From: Patulibacter sp052039575
GTDB lineage: Bacteria; Actinomycetota; Thermoleophilia; Solirubrobacterales; Solirubrobacteraceae
NCBI GenBank assembly: GCA_052039575.1
Contig: JBQGEK010000373.1
Span: 1-9,960 of the forward strand
Reading direction: 5' to 3'
Length of the DNA stretch: 9,960 nt
The first letter of the stretch is position 1; each line of letters begins with the position of its first letter. The translations under genes were made by a program, and so were the position numbers. The notes under the pieces are model-generated. The model did no database searches. It was not told the origin of the DNA and was given only the letters and a program-made list of their open reading frames with translations. Positions 1-5,838 of the stretch are shown here, in pieces.

Positions 1-759
1 GAGCCGCCGCCGCAGCCGGATGCCGATCAGCAGCCGCTGCTGACGCTCGACGGCCTGTACTGCGCCGGCCTCGACGAAGCCAGCTTCTCGGTCCGGGCCG
101 GCGAGGTCGTCGGCCTGACCGGACTGCAGGGATCCGGCTACGAGCGGATCCCCGACTGCCTCGGCGGCTCGCTGCCGTTCGACGGCGGCTCGGTCACCGT
201 CGACGGGAAGACGCTGACGTCGCTCACCCCGTCGTCGGCCGTCGACGCCGGGATGGTGGCGATGCCCGCCGACCGGCGCAACCTCGGGCTGATCGCGACG
301 TTCACGATCACCGAGAACATGACCCTGCCCGACATCTCCCGGAACTTCCGGAAGGGCCGGATCGACCGTCGGGCCGAGGACCGCGAGGTCCGCCACTGGC
401 TCGACGTCTGCGGGGTCGTTCCCCCGGACCCGAACCGCCGGATCGACCAGCTCAGCGGCGGCAACCAGCAGAAGGTGATGTTCGCCAAGGCGCTGCGGCT
501 GGAGCCGCGCGTCCTGGTCCTCGCCGAGCCGACCCAGGCGGTCGACATCGGCGCGGCGGCCTCGATCCGTCGCCTGATCTCCGAGCTGGCCGCCCGCGGC
601 CACGCGATCGTCGTCGCGTCCTCCGACCCGGAGGAGCTGGAGGAGCTGTGCCACCGCGTCCTGATCACGCGGGACCAACGGATTGCCTGCGAGCTGCAGG
701 GATCCGAGATCAGTGAGGACCGAATCGTGTTCGAGTGCCAGTTCGAAGGAGCGCAGTGA
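1..759 (+). CDS. Sugar-type ABC transporter ATP-binding protein, C-terminal part (RbsA/MglA family), 5' truncated by window
   Basis: This is the cytoplasmic energising subunit of a carbohydrate-type (CUT2) ABC importer. The reading frame is open from base 1, so the N-terminal ATPase domain lies outside the window; about 252 residues are visible, matching the second nucleotide-binding domain. Numbering from the first visible codon, the P-loop position reads GLQGSGYER (41-49), with Tyr where Walker A has Lys. The signature LSGGNQQKV is at 151-159, and this is the clearest family marker. Walker B is LVLAEPT with Ala175 replacing the usual Asp, while Glu176 is kept; VDIGA follows. A degenerate second domain is normal in RbsA/MglA proteins, so this need not mean loss of function. 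The stop codon TGA overlaps the permease ATG by one base (TGATG), indicating a translationally coupled pair. The substrate is not identifiable. Confidence 0.92.
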   Translation, partial: EPPPQPDADQQPLLTLDGLYCAGLDEASFSVRAGEVVGLTGLQGSGYERIPDCLGGSLPFDGGSVTVDGKTLTSLTPSSAVDAGMVAMPADRRNLGLIATFTITENMTLPDISRNFRKGRIDRRAEDREVRHWLDVCGVVPPDPNRRIDQLSGGNQQKVMFAKALRLEPRVLVLAEPTQAVDIGAAASIRRLISELAARGHAIVVASSDPEELEELCHRVLITRDQRIACELQGSEISEDRIVFECQFEGAQ

Positions 760-1835
760 TGCAGAAGGAATCAACGGGCGGCACGGCCGTTGAGGGCGGG
801 GCCGGGAGCGGCCTGACCGCCTGGCGGCGGATCGGTCCGTCGCTCTCGCCGCGCAAGATCAGCGGCGTCTACATCCTGCTCGCGCTGATCGTCTTCTACT
901 CGCTGGCGACGACCACGTTCTTCGAGACCACGACGCTGCGGACGATCGCGACCGAGCAGGCGATCACCGCGATCGTCGCGATGGGCCTGACGGTCGCACT
1001 CGCCGCCGGCGTGTTCGACCTGTCGATCGCCGGCACGATGGGCCTGGCCAACATCGTCGTCGCCAAGCTGATGGCCGACGGCGGTCTCGATCCGGTGGTC
1101 GCGATCCTGCTGACGCTGGTCGTCGGCGCGTTCATCGGCCTGATCAACGGCCTGCTGGTGACCAAGGCGCGGATCGACCCGTTCATCGCCACGCTCGGTA
1201 CGAACTCGATCCTGCTGGCGGCGATCTTCGTCGTCTCCAACAACCAGAACGTGCTCGGCATCCCGGGCAGCTTCCAGTCGATCGCGGGCAACGAGCTCTT
1301 CGGGATCCCGCTTCCGGTCTTCTACGTGCTCGGCCTGGCGCTGCTGCTCTGGTACGTGCTGGCCTGCACGCCGCTCGGTCGCCGGCTGTACGCGACCGGC
1401 GGTGGCCGTGAGGTCGCGCGTCTTGCCGGCGTGCCGACCACCCGCTACATCATCGGCGCGTTCATCACGTCCGCGGTGGTCGCGTCGATGGCGGGCATCC
1501 TCGTCGTCGCCACGATCGGCACCGGCTCGACCGAGGTCGGCGCGTCGTACCTGCTGCCGGCGTTCGCCGCGGGCTTCCTCGGAGCGACCCAGTTCCGTCC
1601 GGGCCGCTTCAACATCTGGGGCACGGTGCTCGCGGTCTACCTGCTGGCCACCGGCGTCAAGGGCCTCGTGCTCATGGGAGCCGATGTCTGGGTACCTGAT
1701 CTGTTCAACGGCGTTGCGCTGATCGTCGCCGTCGGCCTGTCCGGCATCCAGCGACGAGCCAAGCGCAAGGCACCGGCCCGCACCACGGGCACCGGGGGCG
1801 CGGCGCCGGATCCGAAGCACACCGGCGAGGCGTAG
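759..1835 (+). CDS. Sugar-type ABC transporter permease (RbsC family)
   Basis: This integral membrane protein of about 358 residues should form the translocation channel for the preceding ATPase. After a hydrophilic N-terminus of about 35 residues it shows a series of hydrophobic segments typical of the RbsC/XylH/AraH permeases. These include the family-typical AAGVFDLSIAG stretch and the late Gly-rich segment LLPAFAAGFLGATQFRPG, followed by FNIWGTVLAVYLL. A Lys/Arg-rich cytoplasmic tail closes it. ATG 759 is chosen over the longer GTG 735 because GAAGGAG (745-751) lies seven bases upstream, and the start then overlaps the ATPase stop by one base. GTG 735 would lie inside the ATPase gene with no such site. 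The substrate is probably a sugar or a similar polar compound by family, but CUT2 systems near dehydrogenases also carry other polyols. Confidence 0.92.
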   Translation: MQKESTGGTAVEGGAGSGLTAWRRIGPSLSPRKISGVYILLALIVFYSLATTTFFETTTLRTIATEQAITAIVAMGLTVALAAGVFDLSIAGTMGLANIVVAKLMADGGLDPVVAILLTLVVGAFIGLINGLLVTKARIDPFIATLGTNSILLAAIFVVSNNQNVLGIPGSFQSIAGNELFGIPLPVFYVLGLALLLWYVLACTPLGRRLYATGGGREVARLAGVPTTRYIIGAFITSAVVASMAGILVVATIGTGSTEVGASYLLPAFAAGFLGATQFRPGRFNIWGTVLAVYLLATGVKGLVLMGADVWVPDLFNGVALIVAVGLSGIQRRAKRKAPARTTGTGGAAPDPKHTGEA

Positions 1836-1856
1836 CCGGCGACCACGACGGACGTA

Positions 1857-1881
1857 CGCCGCCGGGGCGGTCCCGGCGGCG
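1857..1881 (+). terminator. GC-rich hairpin between permease and SDR genes (terminator or processing stem-loop candidate)
   Basis: A perfect 10-bp inverted repeat, CGCCGCCGGG (1857-1866) and CCCGGCGGCG (1872-1881), encloses the five-base loop gcggt. It starts 22 bases after the permease stop and ends 34 bases before the SDR start. No T-run follows, so it is not a classical intrinsic terminator. It could be a U-less terminator, a 3'-end stabiliser that lowers downstream expression, or chance structure in GC-rich DNA. Confidence 0.35.
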
Positions 1882-1915
1882 CGCGTCACCAGAACCGACA
1901 ACACAAGGAGCAACC

Positions 1916-2737
1916 ATGGGCAAGCTGGACAACAAGGTCGCGTTCATCACCGGCGGCGCGCGCGGGCAGGGTGCCTCGCACGCTAAGTACCAGGCGCGCG
2001 AGGGCGCGAAGATCGTGGTCGTCGACATCCTCGACTCGATCCCGGACTTCTACGCGACGGCGACCCAGGAGGAGCTGGACGCCACGGTCCAGGAGATCAA
2101 GGATCTCGGCTCCGACGCGATCGGCCTGAAGGTCGACGTCCGCAGCTACGACCAGATGAAGGCCGCCTTCGACAAGGCGATCGAGACCTTCGGGCGGGTC
2201 GACATCCTCTGCAACAACGCGGGGATGATCCGCGTCGACGCGATCGACGAGATGACCGACCACTCGCTCGACGTCGTCGTCGACATCTGCCTGAAGGGCG
2301 TCTTCAACGGCGTTCGCGTGGTCGCCGCGCACATGAAGGAGCGCGGCAGCGGCAGCATCATCAACACCTCGTCGGCCGGTGGCATCAAGGCGCTGCCGTA
2401 CGTGTCGCACTACGCGGCGGCGAAGGGCGGCGTCGTGCTGGCCACCAAGAGCTGGGCCAACGAGCTCTCGGAGTGGAACATCAACGTCAACGCGGTCGCC
2501 CCGGGCACGATCCTCTCCGGCATGATCACCGGCCTCGCCGGCCAGGCCGGCCAGGACCCGGACGAGGCGTTCAAGGACTACAACGCCAACACCCTCTTCG
2601 CGGGCAACGAGCCCGGCGACAAGGGCCGCGTCGAGGTCGACGACATCTCGAAGGTCGTGCTCTTCCTCGCGACCGACGACGCCCGCACGATCACCGGTCA
2701 GACGATCGCGATCGACGCCGGCTGGACCGCCTCCTAG
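1916..2737 (+). CDS. Short-chain dehydrogenase/reductase, probably mycofactocin-coupled subfamily
   Basis: This 273-residue cytoplasmic NAD(P)-dependent alcohol/carbonyl oxidoreductase has a classical SDR layout. The cofactor motif is TGGARGQG (12-19), NNAG is at 100-103, the catalytic Ser is Ser153 (TSSAGG) and the YxxxK pair is Tyr166/Lys170. Asp at the end of beta-2 (VVVDI) favours NAD. The GARGQG-x-SHA start and an extra segment after VDI (IPDFYATATQEELDATVQ) resemble mycofactocin-coupled SDRs, which hold NAD tightly and pass electrons to the peptide-derived cofactor mycofactocin; this subfamily assignment is inferred from recall. The usual tetrad Asn in the D-x-N-L-K-G-V segment is Cys125. 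ATG 1916 has AAGGAG (1905-1910) five bases upstream. It lies 80 bases after the sugar-type permease, so it may oxidise the imported compound. The substrate is unknown. Confidence 0.9.
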   Translation: MGKLDNKVAFITGGARGQGASHAKYQAREGAKIVVVDILDSIPDFYATATQEELDATVQEIKDLGSDAIGLKVDVRSYDQMKAAFDKAIETFGRVDILCNNAGMIRVDAIDEMTDHSLDVVVDICLKGVFNGVRVVAAHMKERGSGSIINTSSAGGIKALPYVSHYAAAKGGVVLATKSWANELSEWNINVNAVAPGTILSGMITGLAGQAGQDPDEAFKDYNANTLFAGNEPGDKGRVEVDDISKVVLFLATDDARTITGQTIAIDAGWTAS

Positions 2738-2757
2738 GCGGACGCAACCGGTTCGCG

Positions 2758-2783
2758 CCTCGCCCGTCCTCCGTCGGGCGGGG
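2758..2783 (+). terminator. Weak stem-loop just after the SDR gene
   Basis: Twenty bases past the SDR stop, bases 2758-2766 pair with 2775-2783. The core is CGCCCG/CGGGCG, extended by one G-T wobble and two further C-G pairs, with an eight-base loop. No T-run follows. The position suits a transcript 3' end, but the structure is short and could be chance in such GC-rich DNA. The stronger hairpins at 2820-2869 and 2891-2943 are alternative end signals. Confidence 0.25.
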
Positions 2784-2797
2784 CCGGACCACGCAGG

Positions 2798-2829
2798 AGC
2801 AAGCGGGACCAAGCGGGACCAAGCGGGAG
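2798..2829 (+). repeat. Short tandem repeat, 10-bp unit AAGCGGGACC
   Basis: Two perfect copies of AAGCGGGACC (2801-2810 and 2811-2820) run directly into a third partial copy AAGCGGGA (2821-2828), which is the left arm of the first hairpin unit. The preceding bases AGC (2798-2800) make the first copy an even longer match to the complement of the hairpin's right arm (TCCCGCTTGCT, 2860-2870). Three alternative left arms can therefore pair with the same right arm. Slippage duplication of the hairpin's edge is the simplest explanation. Confidence 0.85.
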
Positions 2830-2869
2830 ACGTTGATCGGGTGTGACCCCATCAAGGTCTCCCGCTTGC
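2820..2869. repeat. Hairpin repeat unit, copy 1 (possible bidirectional terminator)
   Basis: The outer arms CAAGCGGGAGAC (2820-2831) and GTCTCCCGCTTG (2857-2868) are perfectly complementary. Inside, past single mismatches, TTGAT (2833-2837) pairs with ATCAA (2851-2855) and GGG (2839-2841) pairs with CCC (2847-2849) around the loop TGTGA, so almost the whole unit folds as one long stem. It lies between two convergent genes, where a two-way transcription stop is useful. No T-run is present on either side. The same unit recurs at 2893-2942 with 45 of 50 bases identical, in the same orientation. Confidence 0.8.
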
Positions 2870-2890
2870 TCGTTGGTGGCGGATGGCGTT

Positions 2891-2943
2891 CGCAAGCGGG
2901 AGAGGTTGATCGGGTGTGGCCCTAGGAAGGTCTCCCGCTTGCG
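2891..2943. repeat. Hairpin repeat unit, copy 2 (possible bidirectional terminator)
   Basis: The arms CGCAAGCGGGAGA (2891-2903) and TCTCCCGCTTGCG (2931-2943) form a perfect 13-bp stem. The interior keeps the copy-1 stretch GTTGATCGGGTGTG exactly, but three of the five aligned differences (including C to T, T to G and C to G) fall in the right side of the inner stem, so TTGAT can no longer pair there. GGG/CCC pairing (2912-2914 with 2920-2922) remains. It begins 73 bases after copy 1 and ends 15 bases before the stop codon of the minus-strand regulator. Confidence 0.8.
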
Positions 2944-2958
2944 GGGTGCCGTGGCGGG

Positions 2959-4140
2959 CTACTCGTCGGTGGCCGCGTCCGCGTTCTCGGGCGGGGAGGT
3001 GAAGACGTCGTCGGCCTCGGTCAGGCGGCGCCGGGTCAGCGCCCACCAGACCTCGGCGGCGCCCTCGGTGGTCCGCAGCGACACGCCGGTCTGCTCCTGG
3101 TACCGCGCCAGGCGGTAGCGCACCGTGTTGGCGTGGACCCACAGCTCCTTGGCGGTCGCCTCCAGCCGCCCGTCGTTGTCCAGATAGCACTGAACCGTGG
3201 CGAGGATCGAGCGTCCCGCCTGGCCGAGCTTCAGCAGCGGCTCGACGAGCCGGCAGTCGAGGGTCTCGCCGACCTCGTGGTCGTTCATGATCGTGGCCCG
3301 CAGGGCGACGTCGCCGAGGTCGATGAAGCCGGACTTCCGGCCCATCGCGATCCCGGTGCCGAGCGCGCGGCTGGCGACCTGGAACGCGCTCGGGAGCTCC
3401 ATCAGCGCCACCGGCTTGGAGTGCGCGACGAGCACCTCCGGCCGGGTGTAGGGGAGGGCGGAGACGAAGCCGCAGATGTCGCCGTCGATCTCCGCGACGA
3501 GACCGCAGCGGTGCGCGCTCGTCCCGGCGCTGACCAGCATCTGCTCGAGCTGCGGGATGTTGGTGCCGTCGTGCGGCCGCGCGCGGATCGCATGGAACGG
3601 CCGCGACAGGTCGACGCTCAGCGCCTCGAGCAGGATCCGCAGCTCGGCGCTCGCGCTGCCGCCGAACAGCGCCTGGCGGATCACGGTCGCACGGTCGTGG
3701 TAGGCCCGGCGCATCATCGCCAGCTCGGCCGAGCGGTGCCCCTCCGACGTGGCCAACGTGACCGCGTCGACGTAGGCCGCGCTGAGCTCCATGAACTCGA
3801 GCAGCGTCTCGTGCTCCTCGGCCGATCCGCCGCTGCGCTCGCGCGCCCGGCGTCGCATCTCCTGGTGGAAGATCCGGTAGGCGATCATCATCTCGCTCGC
3901 CGGCACGCCCTGGTGGGCGCGGGCCCGCCCGGACGCGGTGAAGTGCTCGTTGAAGGCGACCGACCCGAGCGTGATCCGCGACCAGTCCGCCCCGACGCCG
4001 AGCACCTGCTCCAGCGTCAGCAGCCCGTACGAGGGGATCTCCTTGCGGATCCGCTGGGCGACCTGCGTGACGAACTGGGGATCGTGGGCGATCTCGTCGA
4101 ACAGCGCTTGAGCGCGCTCATCGACACCGGCTGCGGTCAT
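2959..4140 (-). CDS. PucR-family transcriptional regulator
   Basis: This is a 393-residue cytoplasmic DNA-binding protein. The C-terminal segment 313-368, with DNDGRLEATAKELWVHANTV then RYRL and ending in EVWWAL, is a clear PucR C-terminal helix-turn-helix. The N-terminal 150 residues are mostly helical and resemble the sensor region of RsbRD/PucR-like regulators. The middle (about 170-300) matches the degenerate GGDEF-like domain common in this family. Family members often activate nearby catabolic genes when an effector is present. The start ATG (complement of 4138-4140) has GAGGAG (4146-4151) five bases upstream. It lies 85 bases behind the Rieske gene on the same strand, with two hairpins between. 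It probably controls the divergent redox genes or itself; the likely operator is the inverted repeat at 4775-4806. The acidic C-terminal tail after the HTH (25 residues) is unremarkable. Confidence 0.9.
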   Translation of the reverse strand: MTAAGVDERAQALFDEIAHDPQFVTQVAQRIRKEIPSYGLLTLEQVLGVGADWSRITLGSVAFNEHFTASGRARAHQGVPASEMMIAYRIFHQEMRRRARERSGGSAEEHETLLEFMELSAAYVDAVTLATSEGHRSAELAMMRRAYHDRATVIRQALFGGSASAELRILLEALSVDLSRPFHAIRARPHDGTNIPQLEQMLVSAGTSAHRCGLVAEIDGDICGFVSALPYTRPEVLVAHSKPVALMELPSAFQVASRALGTGIAMGRKSGFIDLGDVALRATIMNDHEVGETLDCRLVEPLLKLGQAGRSILATVQCYLDNDGRLEATAKELWVHANTVRYRLARYQEQTGVSLRTTEGAAEVWWALTRRRLTEADDVFTSPPENADAATDE

Positions 4141-4181
4141 CGGAGCTCCTCTCCCGTACGACGGATATTCATGCTAACGAA

Positions 4182-4223
4182 TTCCGGCCGCCGGGCCGGA
4201 AGGTTCTCGCGCGGGCGCGCGAG
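4182..4223 (-). terminator. Two adjacent hairpins between Rieske and PucR genes
   Basis: CTCGCGC (4206-4212) pairs with GCGCGAG (4217-4223), starting three bases past the Rieske stop. TTCCGGCC (4182-4189) pairs with GGCCGGAA (4194-4201) around a four-base loop. Read on the minus strand, the second stem is followed by TTCGTT, a weak T-rich tail. The pair could terminate or attenuate transcription from the Rieske gene into the regulator, lowering regulator output. An independent regulator promoter downstream of the stems is possible but not clearly visible. Confidence 0.45.
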
Positions 4224-4225
4224 CG

Positions 4226-4684
4226 TCAGCGGACCATCGAGAGCACGACGTACTCGTCCTCGGCCGCGACGTCGATCTTCTCCGCGACGTACGGGCCCTT
4301 GGCCCGACCGCCCTCGGCGATCGCCTGCTCGATCTCGGCGGCCAGCTCCTGGCCGCCGGCCGTCGCGACGTCGAAGCTGCGCACGCGGGTGCGGCGCGCG
4401 TCGAAGAACGACTGCCCGGTCTCGATGTCGAACTCCCAGCCGTGCCACGGGCAGAGCACGGCGCGCCGCGAGCCGTCGTACTGGAAGTCCCCGGGGCCGT
4501 CGGACTTCAGATCGCCGACCACGGCGCCCTTGCAGAGGTCCGCGCCTTGGTGCGGACAGCGGCTGAGGATCGCGTGGAACGTCCCGTCGAGGTTGTAGAT
4601 CCCGATCTTGCGTCCGTTGACCTCGACCACGCGATGCTCGCCGGCGGGGATCTCCGACACGCGTGCCACGACGTATTTCTTCAT
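4226..4684 (-). CDS. Rieske [2Fe-2S] protein, small standalone type
   Basis: This 152-residue cytoplasmic electron-transfer protein has a complete Rieske cluster site. CPHQGADLC supplies Cys43 and His45; CPWHGWEFD supplies Cys78 and His81. A spacer with SDGPGDF precedes the second box. There is no oxygenase catalytic domain: the protein ends about 70 residues after the cluster, so it is a ferredoxin-like carrier or the Rieske half of a split system. The start at 4684 is preferred because AAGGAG (complement of 4689-4694) lies four bases upstream and MKKYVVARVSEIPAG is a normal Rieske N-terminus; the upstream in-frame ATG (4768) would add a non-conserved extension. It is divergent from the flavin reductase, a plausible partner. 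Similar small Rieske proteins are often found beside hydrolases and oxygenases in actinobacterial catabolic clusters; the true redox partner here is not shown. Confidence 0.92.
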   Translation of the reverse strand: MKKYVVARVSEIPAGEHRVVEVNGRKIGIYNLDGTFHAILSRCPHQGADLCKGAVVGDLKSDGPGDFQYDGSRRAVLCPWHGWEFDIETGQSFFDARRTRVRSFDVATAGGQELAAEIEQAIAEGGRAKGPYVAEKIDVAAEDEYVVLSMVR

Positions 4685-4774
4685 GGTGCTCCTTGCGCTC
4701 GCGTCGACCGGCCGAACGTGCGTCGGCCTCGCGGGAACACCGTCTCGCACCGTGGCCGCGACGGTCACGGAGCT

Positions 4775-4806
4775 TCTGCCAAGGAATCGCGGCGGCTTTT
4801 GGCAGA
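4775..4806. promoter_or_regulatory. Inverted repeat, candidate operator in divergent promoter
   Basis: TCTGCCAA (4775-4782) and TTGGCAGA (4799-4806) are perfect 8-base arms with a 16-base interior, giving a half-site centre spacing of 24 bases, close to two helical turns. The dyad centre is about 58 bases upstream of the reductase ATG, a usual place for an activator, and about 106 bases upstream of the Rieske start. The adjacent PucR-family regulator is the natural candidate to bind it; this is inference. Confidence 0.5.
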
Positions 4807-4836
4807 CCCCACATCAGCCGGGCTCTGGGCATCGCC

Positions 4837-4849
4837 TAGGGTCGCAGCA
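4837..4849 (+). promoter_or_regulatory. Leaderless promoter -10 box for the reductase gene
   Basis: TAGGGT (4837-4842) fits the actinobacterial TANNNT -10 consensus. Six bases separate its last T from the A of ATG 4849, which is the spacing expected if transcription starts at the initiation codon itself. Consistent with this, no good Shine-Dalgarno sequence stands at a useful distance before ATG 4849, unlike most other genes here. A convincing -35 hexamer is absent, which fits activator dependence. Confidence 0.5.
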
Positions 4850-5838
4850 TGGAGAGAACGCTGGAGCGGCGAGCGGGCCTGGAGGTCCCCGTCCCGGACG
4901 GTGCCCTGGGCCTGGTCGTGGCCGAGCGACGGTCCGTGGCGGAGGGTGTCGTCGAGCTCGTGCTGCGCCACCCCGACGGGGATGCGCTGCCCGCGTGGGA
5001 CGCCGGTGCGCACGTCGACGTGGCGCTCCCCGACGGTGCGTTGCGGCAGTACTCGCTGTGCGGTGACCGGGAGGACTCGTCGTGCTGGCGGGTCGGAGTG
5101 CTGCGCGAGTCGGACGGCCGAGGCGGGTCGCGCTGGCTGCACGACGAGCTCGCCGTCGGCGACGCGCTGCGGGTCAGCGTGCCGCGCAACCACTTCCCGC
5201 TGGTCGACGCCGACGAGTACCTGTTCGTCGCAGGCGGAATCGGGATCACCCCGCTGCTGCCGATGATCGCCGCCGTCGCGGCTCGCGGCGCGGCGTGGCG
5301 CATGGTCTATGCCGGGCGCCGTCCGGCCACGATGGCGTTCGTCCCCGAGCTCGCCCGGTTCGACGACCGCGTCCGGGTCTGGTGCGACGACCGCGACGGA
5401 CTGCTCGACCTGGGCGTGACGCTCGCCGCCGCCGGCCCAGACGCCGAGGTCTACTGCTGCGGTCCGGAGCCGCTGCTGAACGCGATCGAGGACGCCTGCG
5501 CCGCGGCGGGCCGTCGTGCTCCCCACGTCGAGCGGTTCCGCCCGCGCGAGGGCGCCCTCGACGGCGCCTGCACCGCGTTCGAGGTCGAGCTGGCCGAGAC
5601 CGGCATCACGGTCCAGGTGGCCGCCGAGCAGTCGATCGCCGAGGCGCTCGACGAGGCCGGCGTGGACGTCCCGACGTCGTGCCGCGAGGGCACCTGCGGC
5701 ACCTGCGAGACCGCGGTGATCGACGGGATCCCGGACCACCGCGACTCGTACCTCAGCGAGGACGAGCAGGCGGACAACGCCACGCTGATGATCTGCTGCT
5801 CGCGCGCCGCGGGTCCGCGACTGGTGCTCGACCTGTGA
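4849..5838 (+). CDS. Flavin/[2Fe-2S] oxidoreductase, phthalate dioxygenase reductase type
   Basis: This 329-residue cytoplasmic reductase should take two electrons from NAD(P)H and hand them singly to an oxygenase or Rieske partner. Domain order is flavin (about 20-115; RQYSLCGD at 66-73 is the flavin-binding RxYS motif), then nucleotide-binding (GGIGITP at 129-135; CGPEPLL from Cys204), then a C-terminal plant-type ferredoxin domain (about 240-329). The cluster ligands are Cys278, Cys283, Cys286 and Cys316 (CREGTCGTC then MICCSR). This order and length match class IA reductases such as phthalate dioxygenase reductase and vanillate demethylase reductase. It appears to be translated from a leaderless transcript (TAGGGT at 4837). 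Its stop overlaps the next gene's GTG start by four bases (GTGA), so the FMN protein is translationally coupled. No oxygenase alpha subunit is present in the window. The divergent Rieske protein is a candidate electron acceptor. Confidence 0.93.
   Translation: MERTLERRAGLEVPVPDGALGLVVAERRSVAEGVVELVLRHPDGDALPAWDAGAHVDVALPDGALRQYSLCGDREDSSCWRVGVLRESDGRGGSRWLHDELAVGDALRVSVPRNHFPLVDADEYLFVAGGIGITPLLPMIAAVAARGAAWRMVYAGRRPATMAFVPELARFDDRVRVWCDDRDGLLDLGVTLAAAGPDAEVYCCGPEPLLNAIEDACAAAGRRAPHVERFRPREGALDGACTAFEVELAETGITVQVAAEQSIAEALDEAGVDVPTSCREGTCGTCETAVIDGIPDHRDSYLSEDEQADNATLMICCSRAAGPRLVLDL

Noticed and set aside
1..759. Pseudogene call for the ATPase because of degenerate Walker motifs
   Set aside because: The frame is intact, the signature motif is perfect, it is coupled to an intact permease, and degeneracy in this domain is usual for the family.
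771..1913. Minus-strand open frame of 380 codons opposite the RbsC-type permease
   Set aside because: Antisense to a clear membrane protein gene. The translation is highly charged low-complexity sequence.
2473..2925. Plus-strand open frame overlapping the end of the SDR gene and the repeat region
   Set aside because: It is an out-of-frame shadow of the SDR gene running into the repeats. The product is Arg/Gly-rich with no motif or ribosome site.
2798..2943. CRISPR array
   Set aside because: There are only two copies of a long self-complementary unit with a 23-base gap, plus adjacent 10-bp tandem copies without spacers. This is not a repeat-spacer pattern.
3133..4566. Plus-strand open frame of 477 codons opposite the PucR and Rieske genes
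   Set aside because: Antisense shadow of two clear genes. The product is Arg/Asp/Pro-rich with no recognisable fold.
4685..4768. Longer start for the Rieske protein adding 28 residues
   Set aside because: The extension has no Rieske similarity, and the inner ATG has a strong ribosome site four bases upstream.
5082..5834. Upstream extension of the FMN enzyme frame, which stays open through the reductase gene
   Set aside because: The translated extension is Arg-rich and meaningless, while the overlapping frame encodes intact reductase motifs. A fusion protein is not supported.
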